Numbered from the stretch's first letter, positions 17,870 to 26,860 are shown. The stretch is 64,000 nucleotides of DNA from Pedosphaera parvula Ellin514 (GCF_000172555.1 NZ_ABOX02000010.1:1-64000), one strand, 5' to 3'. Numbers and translations: made by a program. Notes: a model not told the origin generated them from the letters alone.

Positions 17870-18958
17870 CTATCTTCCGATCCATCCCCCGCCAACAACC
17901 AGATCATCCTGATAAAAAACGCAGGCCTGACCGGGGGTGATTGCCCGTTGCGGAACGTGCAACTTTACCTTGGCAGTCCCATTCGGTTGCGGAGTAATTG
18001 TCGCCCCTGTCCCAGGATGGTTATACCGAATTTTCGCGCTCACTTCGAAAGTCTCAGGCGGCGACGCAAATGGAATCCAGTTACAGCGCTCCACCGTAAA
18101 CTCATCCCGGTCCAACGCTGATTCATCCCCCACCATCACCCGGTTATTGATGGCATCCAGTTCGACCACGTAAAGCGGTTTGGCTGAAGAAATTCCCAAT
18201 CCACGACGCTGGCCAATCGTATAAAACTCGATCCCATCATGTTGGCCGAGCACATGCCCGTGGACGTTGACAATCTCCCCTTTATGCTTTTTGACCAGAT
18301 TCGCCTGCTGCAAAAACTTGCCGTAATCGTTGTCTGGCACGAAGCAAATCTCCATGCTTTCCTCCTTATCAGCAGTTTTCAACTCACACTGCCGCGCGAC
18401 CGTTCGAGTATCTGTTTTCGTCAGTTGTCCCAATGGGAAGATGGTTCGGGCGAGTTGATCCTGTCGGAGCGAGAACAAAAAATAGCTTTGATCCTTGCGC
18501 GGATCACGCCCCCGCTTCAGCAACATCCGGCTCCCATCAGCGCTTTTCTCGGTCCGCGCAAAGTGACCCGTCGCAATATACTCGGCACCCAACTGCTGCG
18601 CCCGACTGATCAGCGTCCCAAACTTCAGCTTCTCATTGCACATCACGCATGGATTGGGCGTCCGACCAGCCTTGTATTCCTCCGCAAAATAGCCGATGAC
18701 CTGCTTCTGAAAATCCGCCGATTCATCCACCAAATAATAGGGAATCCCCAACTTGTTAGAAACACTTCGAGCATCCATCACTGCCTGAGGACCGCAACAC
18801 TTGTCTTCCGCCCGATTAACGCAATCCTGGGGCCACAACTTCAACGTGATGCCGATGACATCATACCCCTGCTCCAGCAAAAGCGCCGCCGCCGCGGAAG
18901 AATCAACTCCTCCGCTCATGCCAACCACCACACGTGTTTTCGTTTTTACTTCAGACAC
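17870..18958 (-). CDS. mnmA: tRNA-specific 2-thiouridylase MnmA
   Basis: MnmA activates the wobble uridine of Lys, Glu and Gln tRNAs with ATP and inserts sulfur from a persulfide relay. The 362-residue protein has the PP-loop VVVGMSGGVDSSAAAALL near residue 10, the catalytic cysteine region NPCVMCNEKLKFG near residue 100, the ATP-binding KDQSYFLF block and the second catalytic cysteine in GQACVFY close to the C-terminus. All are intact. Its promoter should lie in the long repeat-bearing gap upstream (18959-19799). Confidence 0.97.
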   Translation of the reverse strand: MSEVKTKTRVVVGMSGGVDSSAAAALLLEQGYDVIGITLKLWPQDCVNRAEDKCCGPQAVMDARSVSNKLGIPYYLVDESADFQKQVIGYFAEEYKAGRTPNPCVMCNEKLKFGTLISRAQQLGAEYIATGHFARTEKSADGSRMLLKRGRDPRKDQSYFLFSLRQDQLARTIFPLGQLTKTDTRTVARQCELKTADKEESMEICFVPDNDYGKFLQQANLVKKHKGEIVNVHGHVLGQHDGIEFYTIGQRRGLGISSAKPLYVVELDAINNRVMVGDESALDRDEFTVERCNWIPFASPPETFEVSAKIRYNHPGTGATITPQPNGTAKVKLHVPQRAITPGQACVFYQDDLVVGGGWIGR

Positions 18959-19102
18959 AAGATTAACAAAATAGAGCCCGAATGCAGGTATGTAAAGCGA
19001 TACAAAAAGGGCGCGATGCGATTTAATCTGCCGGCCCGAAACCTTTCAGTCTCACCCAAAAAGAGTCTTCATTCTTCATCTCCATTCATAAAATAAAAGA
19101 TG

Positions 19103-19142
19103 TGCCGTTAACTGCCGGTAACTCGTGTTAGCTCGTGTTAAC
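19103..19142. repeat. Four tandem 10-bp units (TGCCGTTAAC/TCGTGTTAAC)
   Basis: The units TGCCGTTAAC, TGCCGGTAAC, TCGTGTTAGC and TCGTGTTAAC run head to tail. Reversed, the consensus is GTTAACGGCA or GTTAACACGA, which is the unit found upstream of nusA at 192-231. Confidence 0.75.
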
Positions 19143-19240
19143 TCACAGTCCAACTGCCATATCATATGTGGCAGACAACCTGTCCAAACCGACCACGCAA
19201 AACTCAACAATTGCCATTCATATAACCTGTAACCTTGGAT

Positions 19241-19301
19241 TCCATTCGACATTCGAAATTCGGCATTCGCAATTTCCTTGGCCTTCCGATACCTTCCGAA
19301 A
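19241..19301. repeat. Dispersed ATTCG-type repeat followed by two CCTTCCGATA units
   Basis: From 19241 to 19276 the word CATTCG or ATTCG recurs every 7-9 bases. Directly after it, CCTTCCGATA and CCTTCCGAAA (19282-19301) are reverse copies of the unit that forms the array at 91-155. Confidence 0.6.
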
Positions 19302-19530
19302 ATCCACATTCAGTCCTTTCTCCAAAGCCGCCCATACTGGCAATCGTGCCACCACACCGAAAGGACAAGGCCCGCAGGACGTCGCCCACTCCTTGGGAGA
19401 GGAAAGAGGCGGGGGACCAGCCCGTAAACCAAGCTCGACATAACCAACCCTATCAGTTCCCATATAAGCTTCCTTTCTACCTAGACTAGACACACTTATT
19501 ACGCATTAATATATTTCTTTTAAAGGAATA

Positions 19531-19559
19531 TTAACTCAATGTCAACACTTTTTTATAAT
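19531..19559 (+). promoter_or_regulatory. Candidate sigma-70 promoter
   Basis: TTAACT (19531-19536) and TATAAT (19554-19559) are separated by 17 bases in an AT-rich stretch, pointing at the relic and the transglutaminase gene. The -35 box is imperfect, and transcription is not demonstrated. Confidence 0.4.
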
Positions 19560-19581
19560 ACTATTGACTTTTTAAATCTAA

Positions 19582-19755
19582 TCCGTCCCATCCATCCTCC
19601 AACTCTCCGGCGAAGTCGGCCAGTCATACCTAATCCAGCACTCCACCGATATCTCCCTCTGGGCCACCCTCGTCGCCTCCAACCCACCCGCAACTTTCAT
19701 CGACCTCACCGCCTCCAATTTCCCCGCAACCTTCTACCGCGCCCGGCAGCAGTAG
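19582..19755 (+). pseudogene. 3' remnant of a secreted-protein gene (C-terminal FYR-type domain only)
   Basis: An open stretch of 57 codons without a start reads LSGEVGQSYLIQHSTDISLW, then ATLVASNPPATFIDLTASN, and ends FPATFYRARQQ before a stop. The GQSYLIQ-ST-x-LW ... F-x-D ... FYRA layout is the C-terminal domain common on large secreted Verrucomicrobiota proteins. Recognisable but more diverged versions end the 566-aa and 1269-aa proteins in this window. The rest of the gene is gone, and a stop at 19579 precedes it. Confidence 0.6.
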
Positions 19756-19799
19756 AATTTTAGTTTGCCATTCAGAACATCTCTCAGTAATCAATCCCG

Positions 19800-22148
19800 A
19801 TGCCCGTTGACTCATCCGTCCCTCAGGGTTCCAATACTCTGAAAGATGCCAGGGAACGCCTACAGATTGGCCCTGTTTCTTCCTGGGTAATTCCATTACC
19901 AACTCCGACCGATTTCAAAGCAAAAAAGACCGCCCCAACGACCTATCTCCTTATCGACCGCCAGACCCAGGCCGAGCATCGCCGGACTTACTATCACTAC
20001 GCCATGCGCCTGGAAACCATGCAGGCCGTCCAGCACGCATCTCAATGGCGACTCGAGTTTGAGCCAGCAACGCAATTCGTTACCATTCATTCGATAAAAA
20101 TCCGCCGGGAAAACGTGGAAGTCGAACACGCAGGCCTCGACAAAATCCGCATTTTACAGCGCGAGTCAGGCTTGGAAGGCTTTATCATCGATGGCGCGGT
20201 CACCCTTTTGCTGGTCTTGGAAGATGTCCGTCCCGGCGACATCCTGGAATGGAGCTATACCATTGAAAATCAACCACGGCTGCTCCCGGAACATTGCACG
20301 GCCTTTTTCACTCTGCCCATCGGATCACCCGTCGGAAAATTCCACTTTTCTCTGCAATTCCATGAGTCCCGTCAAATGAAGTGGAAATCTGCCTCTCCAG
20401 ACCGGAAGCCTGCCGAAAACACTGAAAACCAGTCGACCACCTGGGTTTGGCAGGGAGAAAACCTGGAAACTCCGGAACCAGAAGATAACACCCCCGAATG
20501 GCACCTGCCGAATTTCTGGATACAAATTTCAAATTGCCCGGATTGGTCGACGATTGCCACCGCATTCTGCAACGCTTGGAAAGAGGAACCCGAGAATCCC
20601 AGGCTCAGCGAAATCATTCAGCAAATCAAACAGGAGGAAACGGACCTCTTACGCCAAATCGAAAAAGCAATCCGACTGGTTCAGGACGAACACCGGTATC
20701 TAAGCGTTAATCTCGAACTCGGCGGCCAGGTCCCGACTGCACCAGAAACCGTGCTTCGACGTCGATACGGCGATTGCAAGGATCTTTCCTTCCTTTTGAC
20801 TCACCTGCTGAAACGCCTGGGAATTCCTGCCCGCCCAATCCTTGTGAACACCAGGCTTCGCAAGTCCATTGCCAGCCTTTTGCCAATGGTCCTATTCGAT
20901 CACGCAGTAGTGGAATATCAGGTCCAGGGCGAAACCCGCTGGGTGGATGCAACCTTGAAAAAGCAAGGAGGCGGCCCCTTGAACAGGATCATCTTCGATT
21001 TCGCTCTCGGCCTCCCCGTCGATACCGCAGCCTCTGGCCTGATTGCTCCCCCGCCCGCTTCCGTTCAGGCCAGTCTGTATGAAGTAAAGGAAACCATCTT
21101 GGTGGATACCACCGGGAAGGATTCCCTGCTCTCCGTCGTGACCATTGCACACGGCCGGCACGCGGATCTCCTCCGTCACGATTTCGAAACCCAGGACATC
21201 AAGGTGCTTGAGGAAAAAAGACTTCAGGCATGCGCTAATAGATTCTTTCGTGCCGGTCGAATTGGTTCTCTCAAATACCGCGATGACCGTGATGCCGGCG
21301 AATTTGTGGTGGCTGAGGTTTTTGCCATTAACGGTTTTCTGACCGAAGGTCCGCGCCCCGAAACTTGTATCTTTCATTTACGACCGAGTTACGCGGCAGA
21401 CTTTCTCGGCAGACCTGAAATCAAACCCGGCACCAAGCGGCAAACACCGTTTGCTCTTCCTCATCCATATAAAATTGTCCACACCCTCGAAGTCCAATCC
21501 CCTGGCTTGCATCCGGAAATTTTGCCGGCCCACCGCGTTCAAAGCCGCTTTGTCTACTTCTCCCGGGCACACAAAGGCTTGGGAACTTATTGTCTGCTCA
21601 CATTCTCCTTCAACACCCTCGTCGATTCGGTTCCGGCAGATCAAGTAGCTGATTATCGAAAAACTGTTGAAGAAATCTGGGCAGTATCCTCCGGACGCAT
21701 CCACCTCATGATTGGATATGCCCATCCTAAGAAGCGACGCGATTTTGGCGAACTGCCCTTGCCCTCACGCAAACCCGCCACCAGGACAGGCTCAACTCAG
21801 GTCCCGTCGGCGAAACAGCCCGTCGCCACCACAGCATCAAAAGAAGTCACCGCCACCCCAACCTCCTCACCACTCGCGATGGCTCTGGTTTCTAAAGCTG
21901 AGTCAATTTCGAAGCCTGTGGAAATAATCTCAAAAACTGAAATTCCAAAAACCGACCAACCTTCTTCCCCAAAGGAATCCTCCTCTCGCATAACAAACGC
22001 CCAGCCGCTTCTATCCCCGGAAGAACACCGTTCTCAACGCAAAAGAAAACAGAAGAAACGCAGCCTCCTCTGGCCAATCATTATCGGTGTCATAACTATT
22101 TCCCTCATCATTGTTTTCATTTTCGCTCTCCGCCGCCCCCCACAGTAG
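19800..22148 (+). CDS. DUF3857/transglutaminase-like protein with C-terminal membrane anchor
   Basis: The 782-residue protein has a DUF3857-like beta domain (about 55-235) and a transglutaminase-like core (about 245-390). The core's Cys-His-Asp triad is C326 in RRYGDCKDLS, H368 in LFDHAVVEYQV and D383 in WVDAT. A third beta-rich region follows (about 400-640). A Pro/Ser/Thr/Lys-rich linker (about 645-745) leads to a basic patch and a final helix, LLWPIIIGVITISLIIVFIF. There is no N-terminal signal peptide, so it looks tail-anchored, with the enzyme domain probably in the cytoplasm. Related proteins may act as proteases or cross-linking enzymes, and the substrate is unknown. Confidence 0.8.
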   Translation: MPVDSSVPQGSNTLKDARERLQIGPVSSWVIPLPTPTDFKAKKTAPTTYLLIDRQTQAEHRRTYYHYAMRLETMQAVQHASQWRLEFEPATQFVTIHSIKIRRENVEVEHAGLDKIRILQRESGLEGFIIDGAVTLLLVLEDVRPGDILEWSYTIENQPRLLPEHCTAFFTLPIGSPVGKFHFSLQFHESRQMKWKSASPDRKPAENTENQSTTWVWQGENLETPEPEDNTPEWHLPNFWIQISNCPDWSTIATAFCNAWKEEPENPRLSEIIQQIKQEETDLLRQIEKAIRLVQDEHRYLSVNLELGGQVPTAPETVLRRRYGDCKDLSFLLTHLLKRLGIPARPILVNTRLRKSIASLLPMVLFDHAVVEYQVQGETRWVDATLKKQGGGPLNRIIFDFALGLPVDTAASGLIAPPPASVQASLYEVKETILVDTTGKDSLLSVVTIAHGRHADLLRHDFETQDIKVLEEKRLQACANRFFRAGRIGSLKYRDDRDAGEFVVAEVFAINGFLTEGPRPETCIFHLRPSYAADFLGRPEIKPGTKRQTPFALPHPYKIVHTLEVQSPGLHPEILPAHRVQSRFVYFSRAHKGLGTYCLLTFSFNTLVDSVPADQVADYRKTVEEIWAVSSGRIHLMIGYAHPKKRRDFGELPLPSRKPATRTGSTQVPSAKQPVATTASKEVTATPTSSPLAMALVSKAESISKPVEIISKTEIPKTDQPSSPKESSSRITNAQPLLSPEEHRSQRKRKQKKRSLLWPIIIGVITISLIIVFIFALRRPPQ

Positions 22149-22438
22149 CACGCCGACCCGCAGGTCATAGCTCTACGACCCAATCCCACCGCTCTGGGCA
22201 TACAAGCCATAAAACATTCAGGCAACTATTAAGCATTTGGATGTTTTCGGATAACTTTATGAGTGTAAAAGAGAGAAAAGCGGAACCGCCCGTTGACGCA
22301 TCGCATCGAATTCATTCCCCTTTGCCAGCTCACACATCCACGCTCGTTCAACTCCATCACTCTTCTCATGCGCTTTTCAGGAAGTGGATCCACTACATTG
22401 TAGAGCTTTCATAAATGCGCAGTTTAACCACTTGTAAG

Positions 22439-22810
22439 TTATTGCCTTTCGCTTTGATCTTCCCGGACGCTTCGGATTCTGAACAATTTTGCCCCCATAG
22501 CATCTGCCAAAGCCTGGCATTTGTTGGCTACGCTTGGGTCACCGCTCGTCATTATGGAAATTCCATCAAAAAACTCGCTGCAGACGGCAAAGGTTGCTTC
22601 AGGATCAAGTTTGAAAAAGAAACCCTCGTCGGAGGGAATACTCACGAAAGAACCATCCCTACGGCGATAAAGTTGATTTTCCTTAAACTTTTTACCCCAA
22701 TCCAAATCAGTATCCCGCTTCACGGCAGCTTTAATTTCTGAAATTTTCAAAATCCTGTCAGGCTGATCAGTTTGCTTTTCAGGAACGCACTTAATTAAAT
22801 AGAAAGCCAT
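22439..22810 (-). CDS. Hypothetical protein (123 aa)
   Basis: I do not recognise a family. The product is soluble and mixed alpha/beta in character, with FYLIKCVPEKQT at the start, a DGSFVSIPSDEGFFFKLDP strand-rich middle, and ANKCQALADAMGAKLFRI near the end. It has no signal peptide or membrane segment. It lies next to a RAYT-type repeat copy (22881-22956), within a small accessory island with the 100-residue gene at 23038. Coding is supported by the balanced composition and by the absence of a competing frame. Confidence 0.55.
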   Translation of the reverse strand: MAFYLIKCVPEKQTDQPDRILKISEIKAAVKRDTDLDWGKKFKENQLYRRRDGSFVSIPSDEGFFFKLDPEATFAVCSEFFDGISIMTSGDPSVANKCQALADAMGAKLFRIRSVREDQSERQ

Positions 22811-22880
22811 GATATTTTATTGACGTTTTTTAGTTCCCTGTTGAGCGACATGCCCCATGGTCATTCCATCATATTCTAAA

Positions 22881-22956
22881 GGGGCCAAACCAAAGTAATG
22901 ACACTTATTTTCGGTCATTTGGTTTTCTTTGGGCCCAGTAAAGGCAGTTGCTGATG
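22881..22956. repeat. Repeat copy A: RAYT 3' end plus hairpin
   Basis: This 76-bp segment is almost identical to 23349-23421 (copy B), in the same orientation. It encodes, on the minus strand, the last residues of a transposase (ISNCLYWAQRKPNDRK, 22905-22955), followed by non-coding sequence. It also contains nested inverted repeats: CCAAAG pairs with CTTTGG, and ATGAC with GTCAT. This hairpin layout resembles REP elements next to RAYT genes. Confidence 0.7.
22905..22955 (-). pseudogene. RAYT-like transposase remnant (last 16 codons)
   Basis: On the minus strand the frame reads ISNCLYWAQRKPNDRK and stops. This matches the C-terminal end of REP-associated tyrosine transposases as I know them, and aligns with the longer remnant at 23373-23495. 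An in-frame stop lies just upstream, so only the tail survives. Confidence 0.5.
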
Positions 22957-23037
22957 AATTAAAGATTACCTCCTGAAGAAAAATTCAAGAACATCGCAGC
23001 ATAATAAGCAATCCAACTTTCCCATAGGCGTAGTTGC

Positions 23038-23340
23038 TTAAATATGTGGATTTCGGTTACCTGTCCAATCCGTAATCGTGCTCTTCAGTTTGTCGAGGCA
23101 ATCTATAGGCGTACTACATTTGGGGCATTTCAAAGGTAGCGGCCGATGAAATTCAGTCCAGCATTCTGAACACCAGTTGGGATCGGAGAGCACAATTTCA
23201 TCCTCTGCAACATGTTCAGGAGGGATTCCACCTTTATTATTAAAAGCCGAACCGTCGTCATTCTTACTCCAACGGTCCTCTTGACAGCGTCGCCAAAACT
23301 CGACTCTGGTCGGCACCGCGCTGTATGGTAATATCTTCAT
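23038..23340 (-). CDS. Hypothetical zinc-ribbon-like protein (100 aa)
   Basis: The product has a probable metal-binding ribbon near residues 57-73: CSECWTEFHRPLPLKCPKC, two CxxC knuckles 12 residues apart. The rest (KILPYSAVPTRVEFWRRCQE at the start, DCLDKLKSTITDW near the end) matches no family I recognise. The gene begins eight bases past the edge of repeat copy B and is bracketed by copies A and B, so it may have been moved or duplicated with them. Confidence 0.6.
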   Translation of the reverse strand: MKILPYSAVPTRVEFWRRCQEDRWSKNDDGSAFNNKGGIPPEHVAEDEIVLSDPNWCSECWTEFHRPLPLKCPKCSTPIDCLDKLKSTITDWTGNRNPHI

Positions 23341-23348
23341 TTTTTAAG

Positions 23349-23421
23349 GGGGTCAAACCAAAGTAATGACACTTATTTTCGGTCATTTTGGTTTTCTTTG
23401 GGCCCAGGGCAGTTGCTGATG
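23349..23421. repeat. Repeat copy B: RAYT 3' end plus hairpin
   Basis: Same sequence as 22881-22956 apart from two short indels and one substitution. The hairpin arms ACCAAA/TTTGGT and ATGAC/GTCAT are kept. The conserved segment extends into the coding end of the transposase remnant at 23373. Confidence 0.7.
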
Positions 23422-23495
23422 TGGGTCCAGGTGCCCATGCGCAGGCGTTGGACGATCCACTTCAAGGTGACGGTGGTTTCCACCTCCGACTGGTC
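23373..23495 (-). pseudogene. RAYT-like (Y1) transposase C-terminal remnant
   Basis: The last 40 codons of an open stretch on the minus strand encode SEVETTVTLKWIVQRLRMGT and WTHISNC, a pattern typical of the C-terminal helices of REP-associated tyrosine transposases (TLKWIAQRL-x-MG-T). The HUH catalytic part is absent. Upstream codons (23496-23654) do not resemble the family and run through a terminator hairpin. The junction after ISNC differs from copy A by compensating indels. Confidence 0.6.
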
Positions 23496-23646
23496 AGCAA
23501 TGATTGGTTCTGTATTTGATAACTCCATAATCCATCCAGCCCCGGCTGCTACGCGGCAGAATGGAACTGGTTTGCGGGGAAGTAAAGTGGAAATGGGATT
23601 TAAGGGCGTTTTTATAGCGCACTTCAAAATGAACGAAACAAAAAGA

Positions 23647-23666
23647 GCATCCACATTTGTGGATGC
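23647..23666 (-). terminator. Terminator hairpin after the 566-aa secreted protein
   Basis: GCATCCAC (23647-23654) pairs with GTGGATGC (23659-23666) around ATTT, about 47 bases past the stop at 23713. On the minus strand it is followed by TCTTTTTGT. Hairpins with the same GGCATCC stem follow two other minus-strand genes nearby. Confidence 0.65.
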
Positions 23667-23712
23667 CCATTGGAGGAATTCTTGTTCGTCGGCAAAAATT
23701 ACCGAGCCCCGA

Positions 23713-25413
23713 TTATCTTTTGATGCGGTAAAACTTTATCGCTCCACTGGCAGCAGTGCTGACGCGGAAGACTCCAGGACTCAGTGGTATTGGAGTTACT
23801 GCCACATCAGTGAAAGTTCCGTTCACAGTCGCAGCACTTTGAAGAACATAAGCGGATGCGTCATCGCTGGCCGAGCCGGTGAAGTCGATCGTAACCGTTC
23901 CACCGCTGCTCTTAATGCTGGTAATATGTGGCAGGACCGGGGCATTCACCACCACTTTCTCGATGGCTACGGTTGTAGCCTGATTTGCTCCCGGAGGCGA
24001 AAAAGCGCGCCAGTTACCCTCACTTCCCGCAAGACCATCAAAGGCATTATAAAGATTACCCGCATTATCCCATGCAACAGCCATCTGGGCATGTCCATCC
24101 GCACTGAGACTGACCACATTCGTCCCGGTGTTTCCATCCAGCACTTGGACCTGTTGATCTGTGCCAAGTGAAACCGCTACGAGCGTCCCTGCCGGGTTAA
24201 CCGCGATGGAGGTAACATCATTGGCATCGTTCGTCAAAGTATCGCCTGCCTTCCAAATCGCATTGGTCAGCGAAACTCCTGTATAAGGCGAAAACTTAAA
24301 GATTTTGAACTGATCATTATTCCACGGCTGTTGTGCCACATAAATATTTCCGGCATTGTCCAGAGCCACATCAAAGGCGGAGTCATCCAGATCAGAGTTG
24401 GTGATCGCAAAATGAGCCGCAGTGGCGCGCACGGCAATGTCAGGCGAAAGCCCCACGGCTAACGTTCCATCGGCTTGCGCATTCCAATGCATAATCCCCC
24501 ACCCGCCCGTATTATTATCAGACATCCACACCTGATTATTCGTCCCGCTACCAGTGACAAAGAATCCACCCAGGTTACCCTGTGGAGTGCTTGGCCGAAT
24601 CAGGCCTTGATAGTTTACCGGTCCTACCGGCGGCGCTGGTTCAGGGGTGGGATTGTTATCGTCCCGCATGATGTTCTGCATCGAACCTGCGCTCAGTTGC
24701 TGATCCCACGCAAAAATGTTTCCATTTCCCGACCAGTGTTCGACGTAGACCTTGTCGTCCGCCCCTATCTTGATCCGCCATGGACTATACCCGTCGCCGA
24801 CCCAGGCATAACCCCCATCCGCAAACCCACCTTCATCCGCCGGACTGCTATCAGCATTCAGCTTTTGAATCCCCGGCGTATCGGCGACAACTGAGGGATA
24901 TCCTGGTCCTACACCCGCATTTCCCACGAAGACCCGCCCATAATAAGGGCTGTTCGTATTCTTGTTAACATCGAGACCTCGACAGCTGAAAACTGCGTTT
25001 CCGATATTGGTATCATCAGTAATCTGTGTCCAGTTGGTATAACCGGTGGACGCTGCAGTAATACTCACAGTATAAGTGCCACCCGGAACATTGGCACCCA
25101 CACCATCCTTTCCATCCCAAACCATATTATTTGCACCACGCAATGTTCCCGCACTTCCGGCAGCAACATTTATAACTCGAACCGTGGTGTTGCCGGACAG
25201 GATTCTGACCGCAACCCCGCCGGAAGCAGGTTCATTCAAAATGTAGCTGATCGAGACATTGCCCCCTGCACCAGTCGTGACATCGTTTGTAGCGCCATTC
25301 AATTTTATATTGGTCGCATAAACATTCGCCCGCGCGGAATGAACTGTAGCCGCGGTTATTACGAGCGCCAACGCCATTCCTCCAACGGTCTGATTTTTTA
25401 GTCTATATTTCAT
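23713..25413 (-). CDS. Secreted FlgD-Ig/beta-propeller protein with C-terminal FYR-type domain
   Basis: The 566-residue product begins with a signal peptide (about 1-29, GGMALALVITAATVHSARA). An FlgD-like Ig domain follows (about 45-125, DGKDGVGANVPGGTYTVSI), then a long NHL/beta-propeller region (about 140-485). Blades repeat NPAG, DNAG and NIYVAQQPWN-type turns. A short C-terminal domain (about 500-566, VTIDFTGSASDD ... IKFYRIKR) resembles the tail of other secreted proteins of this phylum. It is probably extracellular or surface-associated. The N-terminal half is related in layout to the 1269-residue protein at 28773. Partners and ligand are unknown. Confidence 0.8.
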   Translation of the reverse strand: MKYRLKNQTVGGMALALVITAATVHSARANVYATNIKLNGATNDVTTGAGGNVSISYILNEPASGGVAVRILSGNTTVRVINVAAGSAGTLRGANNMVWDGKDGVGANVPGGTYTVSITAASTGYTNWTQITDDTNIGNAVFSCRGLDVNKNTNSPYYGRVFVGNAGVGPGYPSVVADTPGIQKLNADSSPADEGGFADGGYAWVGDGYSPWRIKIGADDKVYVEHWSGNGNIFAWDQQLSAGSMQNIMRDDNNPTPEPAPPVGPVNYQGLIRPSTPQGNLGGFFVTGSGTNNQVWMSDNNTGGWGIMHWNAQADGTLAVGLSPDIAVRATAAHFAITNSDLDDSAFDVALDNAGNIYVAQQPWNNDQFKIFKFSPYTGVSLTNAIWKAGDTLTNDANDVTSIAVNPAGTLVAVSLGTDQQVQVLDGNTGTNVVSLSADGHAQMAVAWDNAGNLYNAFDGLAGSEGNWRAFSPPGANQATTVAIEKVVVNAPVLPHITSIKSSGGTVTIDFTGSASDDASAYVLQSAATVNGTFTDVAVTPIPLSPGVFRVSTAASGAIKFYRIKR

Positions 25414-25649
25414 GCAGTTTTCGTGGTTTTTTTATGCGCAGTTTGGTTTACTTTTCGTCACCCTGTTGGACGAAATTCCATGGACAGCACGGAAGTCACA
25501 GAAGCACTGGCAAATGGCGCAACAACACCACGCTTTCGTTCAGCAGTTTCCCGTGTCAATCAGCGCAGGTCTCCAGACAACTCCCACTCTTTGGATACCC
25601 ATCGCCAATTGAAACCTTCCAAGCTTTACTTCCGCTCTGAATGAATAAA

Positions 25650-26081
25650 TTATTTTCCAGCAACATCCGCCTTCGGCTTTTGAACCGCTCCCCAGGCTTG
25701 AAGTTCACCTTCTGTCGGATCGCGAAATGAGGTCGTCTGAGCTTTGCATTGTTCGCAGGGGATCAACCGGCTTCTGCGCACATCAATCGTCGTGTGACCA
25801 TCAGTCGCGCACACGAAGGCGAGCACGGGTTGAACTTCAGTTCTTTTACACTGCGGACAGGATTCCCCAGACACTGGACCGGACACGTAGAATTTTGCCC
25901 CGCACGCCGCGCAAACGAAGCCGCTATAAGCCGAGGTGACTCCTGGAGTTGCTTCGTGCTTTCCACAACCACTGGTCATCCCAAGTATTAAACTAAGGAT
26001 CAAACAGCCCGTACTCATTACAGCTCTGCGGCTGCATGGCTTGCCACGCCTCCACAATGTTAATAAAATTTGCAGCAGCAT
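25650..26081 (-). CDS. Putative lipoprotein with two zinc-ribbon modules
   Basis: The product has a hydrophobic segment and lipobox-like cysteine (LILSLILGMTSGC). Two metal-binding pairs follow: CAACGAKFYVSGP ... CPQCK and CATDGHT ... CEQCK. The annotated start is the ATG at 26081. A GTG at 26084 is also possible, and the internal ATG at 26018 would place the lipobox closer to the N-terminus and looks better for a lipoprotein. The 5' end overlaps the stop of the prepilin-like gene, so the two are probably co-translated. Function is unknown. Rubredoxin-like ribbons on an envelope protein suggest metal or redox binding. Confidence 0.65.
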   Translation of the reverse strand: MLLQILLTLWRRGKPCSRRAVMSTGCLILSLILGMTSGCGKHEATPGVTSAYSGFVCAACGAKFYVSGPVSGESCPQCKRTEVQPVLAFVCATDGHTTIDVRRSRLIPCEQCKAQTTSFRDPTEGELQAWGAVQKPKADVAGK

Positions 26082-26860
26082 CACTCCGTCGCTCTCCAGG
26101 TATCACACGACATCTCGCGCGTCACAAACCATGCTTTATGCTGGATAAATGTGACATGCCCGTCGCAAAAAACCGCCGGAAACCCATCAGCGCCATGCCC
26201 GTCTTTTGGATCCGGTTTATCGTAATTCGCAGGATCAGCAAAATAATTATCTGCATGGATGATCAGATAGGTTCCGCTCGGCCCGGGAACCTCACCATGT
26301 CCAAACAATACAGCCGCGTGCTTTCTCGTTTGCACCAGGTTCTCTGTTTTTCGGGTAGCCACATCAGTTGCACCACCGGCCATTGGCGAATCACTGTGAC
26401 CTGCCCACCACCCAAAATTCTCGTATGTATAACCGTTGGTTGAATCTTTACTGATGGCAAAGGTCTGAAGATCCACCAGATCGATGCGCCCTGTGGCTGT
26501 ATTCAACACGGAATTAGTCCGAATCGCATTCCTGGTGTTGGGACAAATGAACGACCCAGTGTTTTTGACGTAATCCCCATACAACCAGTTATCATTGTCG
26601 TCGTAGTAAGTCAGATTACCAGTCAGATTACCCGCATAATCATTCCCATACATGAGGCTTCCCAAGCCCATTTGCTTCAGATTGTTGAGACAAACCGTCC
26701 TCCTCCCCTTCTCTTTTGCTCTTGCCAATGCAGGCAATAACAACCCTGCCAATATCGCAATAATCGCGATCACCACCAGAAGCTCAATCAAAGTAAAACC
26801 ATTTGTTCGCTTATTTTTGAAAGGCACCCTTTGGGGAACGTATATTTTGGACCCGACCAT
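26081..26860 (-). CDS. Prepilin-like protein with H-x9-DG C-terminal motif
   Basis: The 259-residue protein has a type IV prepilin leader, [17 protein letters not shown], cleaved after Gly and methylated on Phe in the family, preceded by a 20-residue basic stretch. After the helix it carries [20 protein letters not shown] and a C-terminal block [18 protein letters not shown], the H-x9-DG signature of a family greatly expanded in Planctomycetes and Verrucomicrobia. It is likely a minor pseudopilin at the envelope. The downstream lipoprotein gene overlaps it. A palindrome lies about 65 bases upstream (26924-26945). Confidence 0.85.
   Translation of the reverse strand: MVGSKIYVPQRVPFKNKRTNGFTLIELLVVIAIIAILAGLLLPALARAKEKGRRTVCLNNLKQMGLGSLMYGNDYAGNLTGNLTYYDDNDNWLYGDYVKNTGSFICPNTRNAIRTNSVLNTATGRIDLVDLQTFAISKDSTNGYTYENFGWWAGHSDSPMAGGATDVATRKTENLVQTRKHAAVLFGHGEVPGPSGTYLIIHADNYFADPANYDKPDPKDGHGADGFPAVFCDGHVTFIQHKAWFVTREMSCDTWRATE

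Larger units (their letters stand above)
18959..19799. other. Long intergenic region with clustered repeats and a gene relic
   Basis: Between the divergent mnmA and transglutaminase genes I see no intact gene. The segment contains a 10-mer array (19103-19142), short ATTCG-type repeats (19241-19276), two AGGTATCGGA units in reverse (19282-19301), a candidate promoter in an AT-rich stretch (19531-19559) and the 3' relic of a secreted-protein gene (19582-19755). Confidence 0.7.

Noticed and set aside
19076-19309. Minus-strand frame over the repeat cluster upstream of mnmA
   Set aside because: It is composed of the ATTCG-type and 10-bp repeats. Similar spurious proteins are known to arise from such dispersed repeats.
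22259-22414. 51-codon plus-strand frame starting at 22259
   Set aside because: It has no clear Shine-Dalgarno and a His/Ser-rich composition unlike a typical small protein. It is kept out for lack of support.
22820-22920. Short minus-strand frame starting MTENKCHYFGLAP inside repeat copy A
   Set aside because: The same start occurs in copy B, but the frames diverge just past the repeat edge. The shared part is explained by the duplicated non-coding repeat rather than by a protein.
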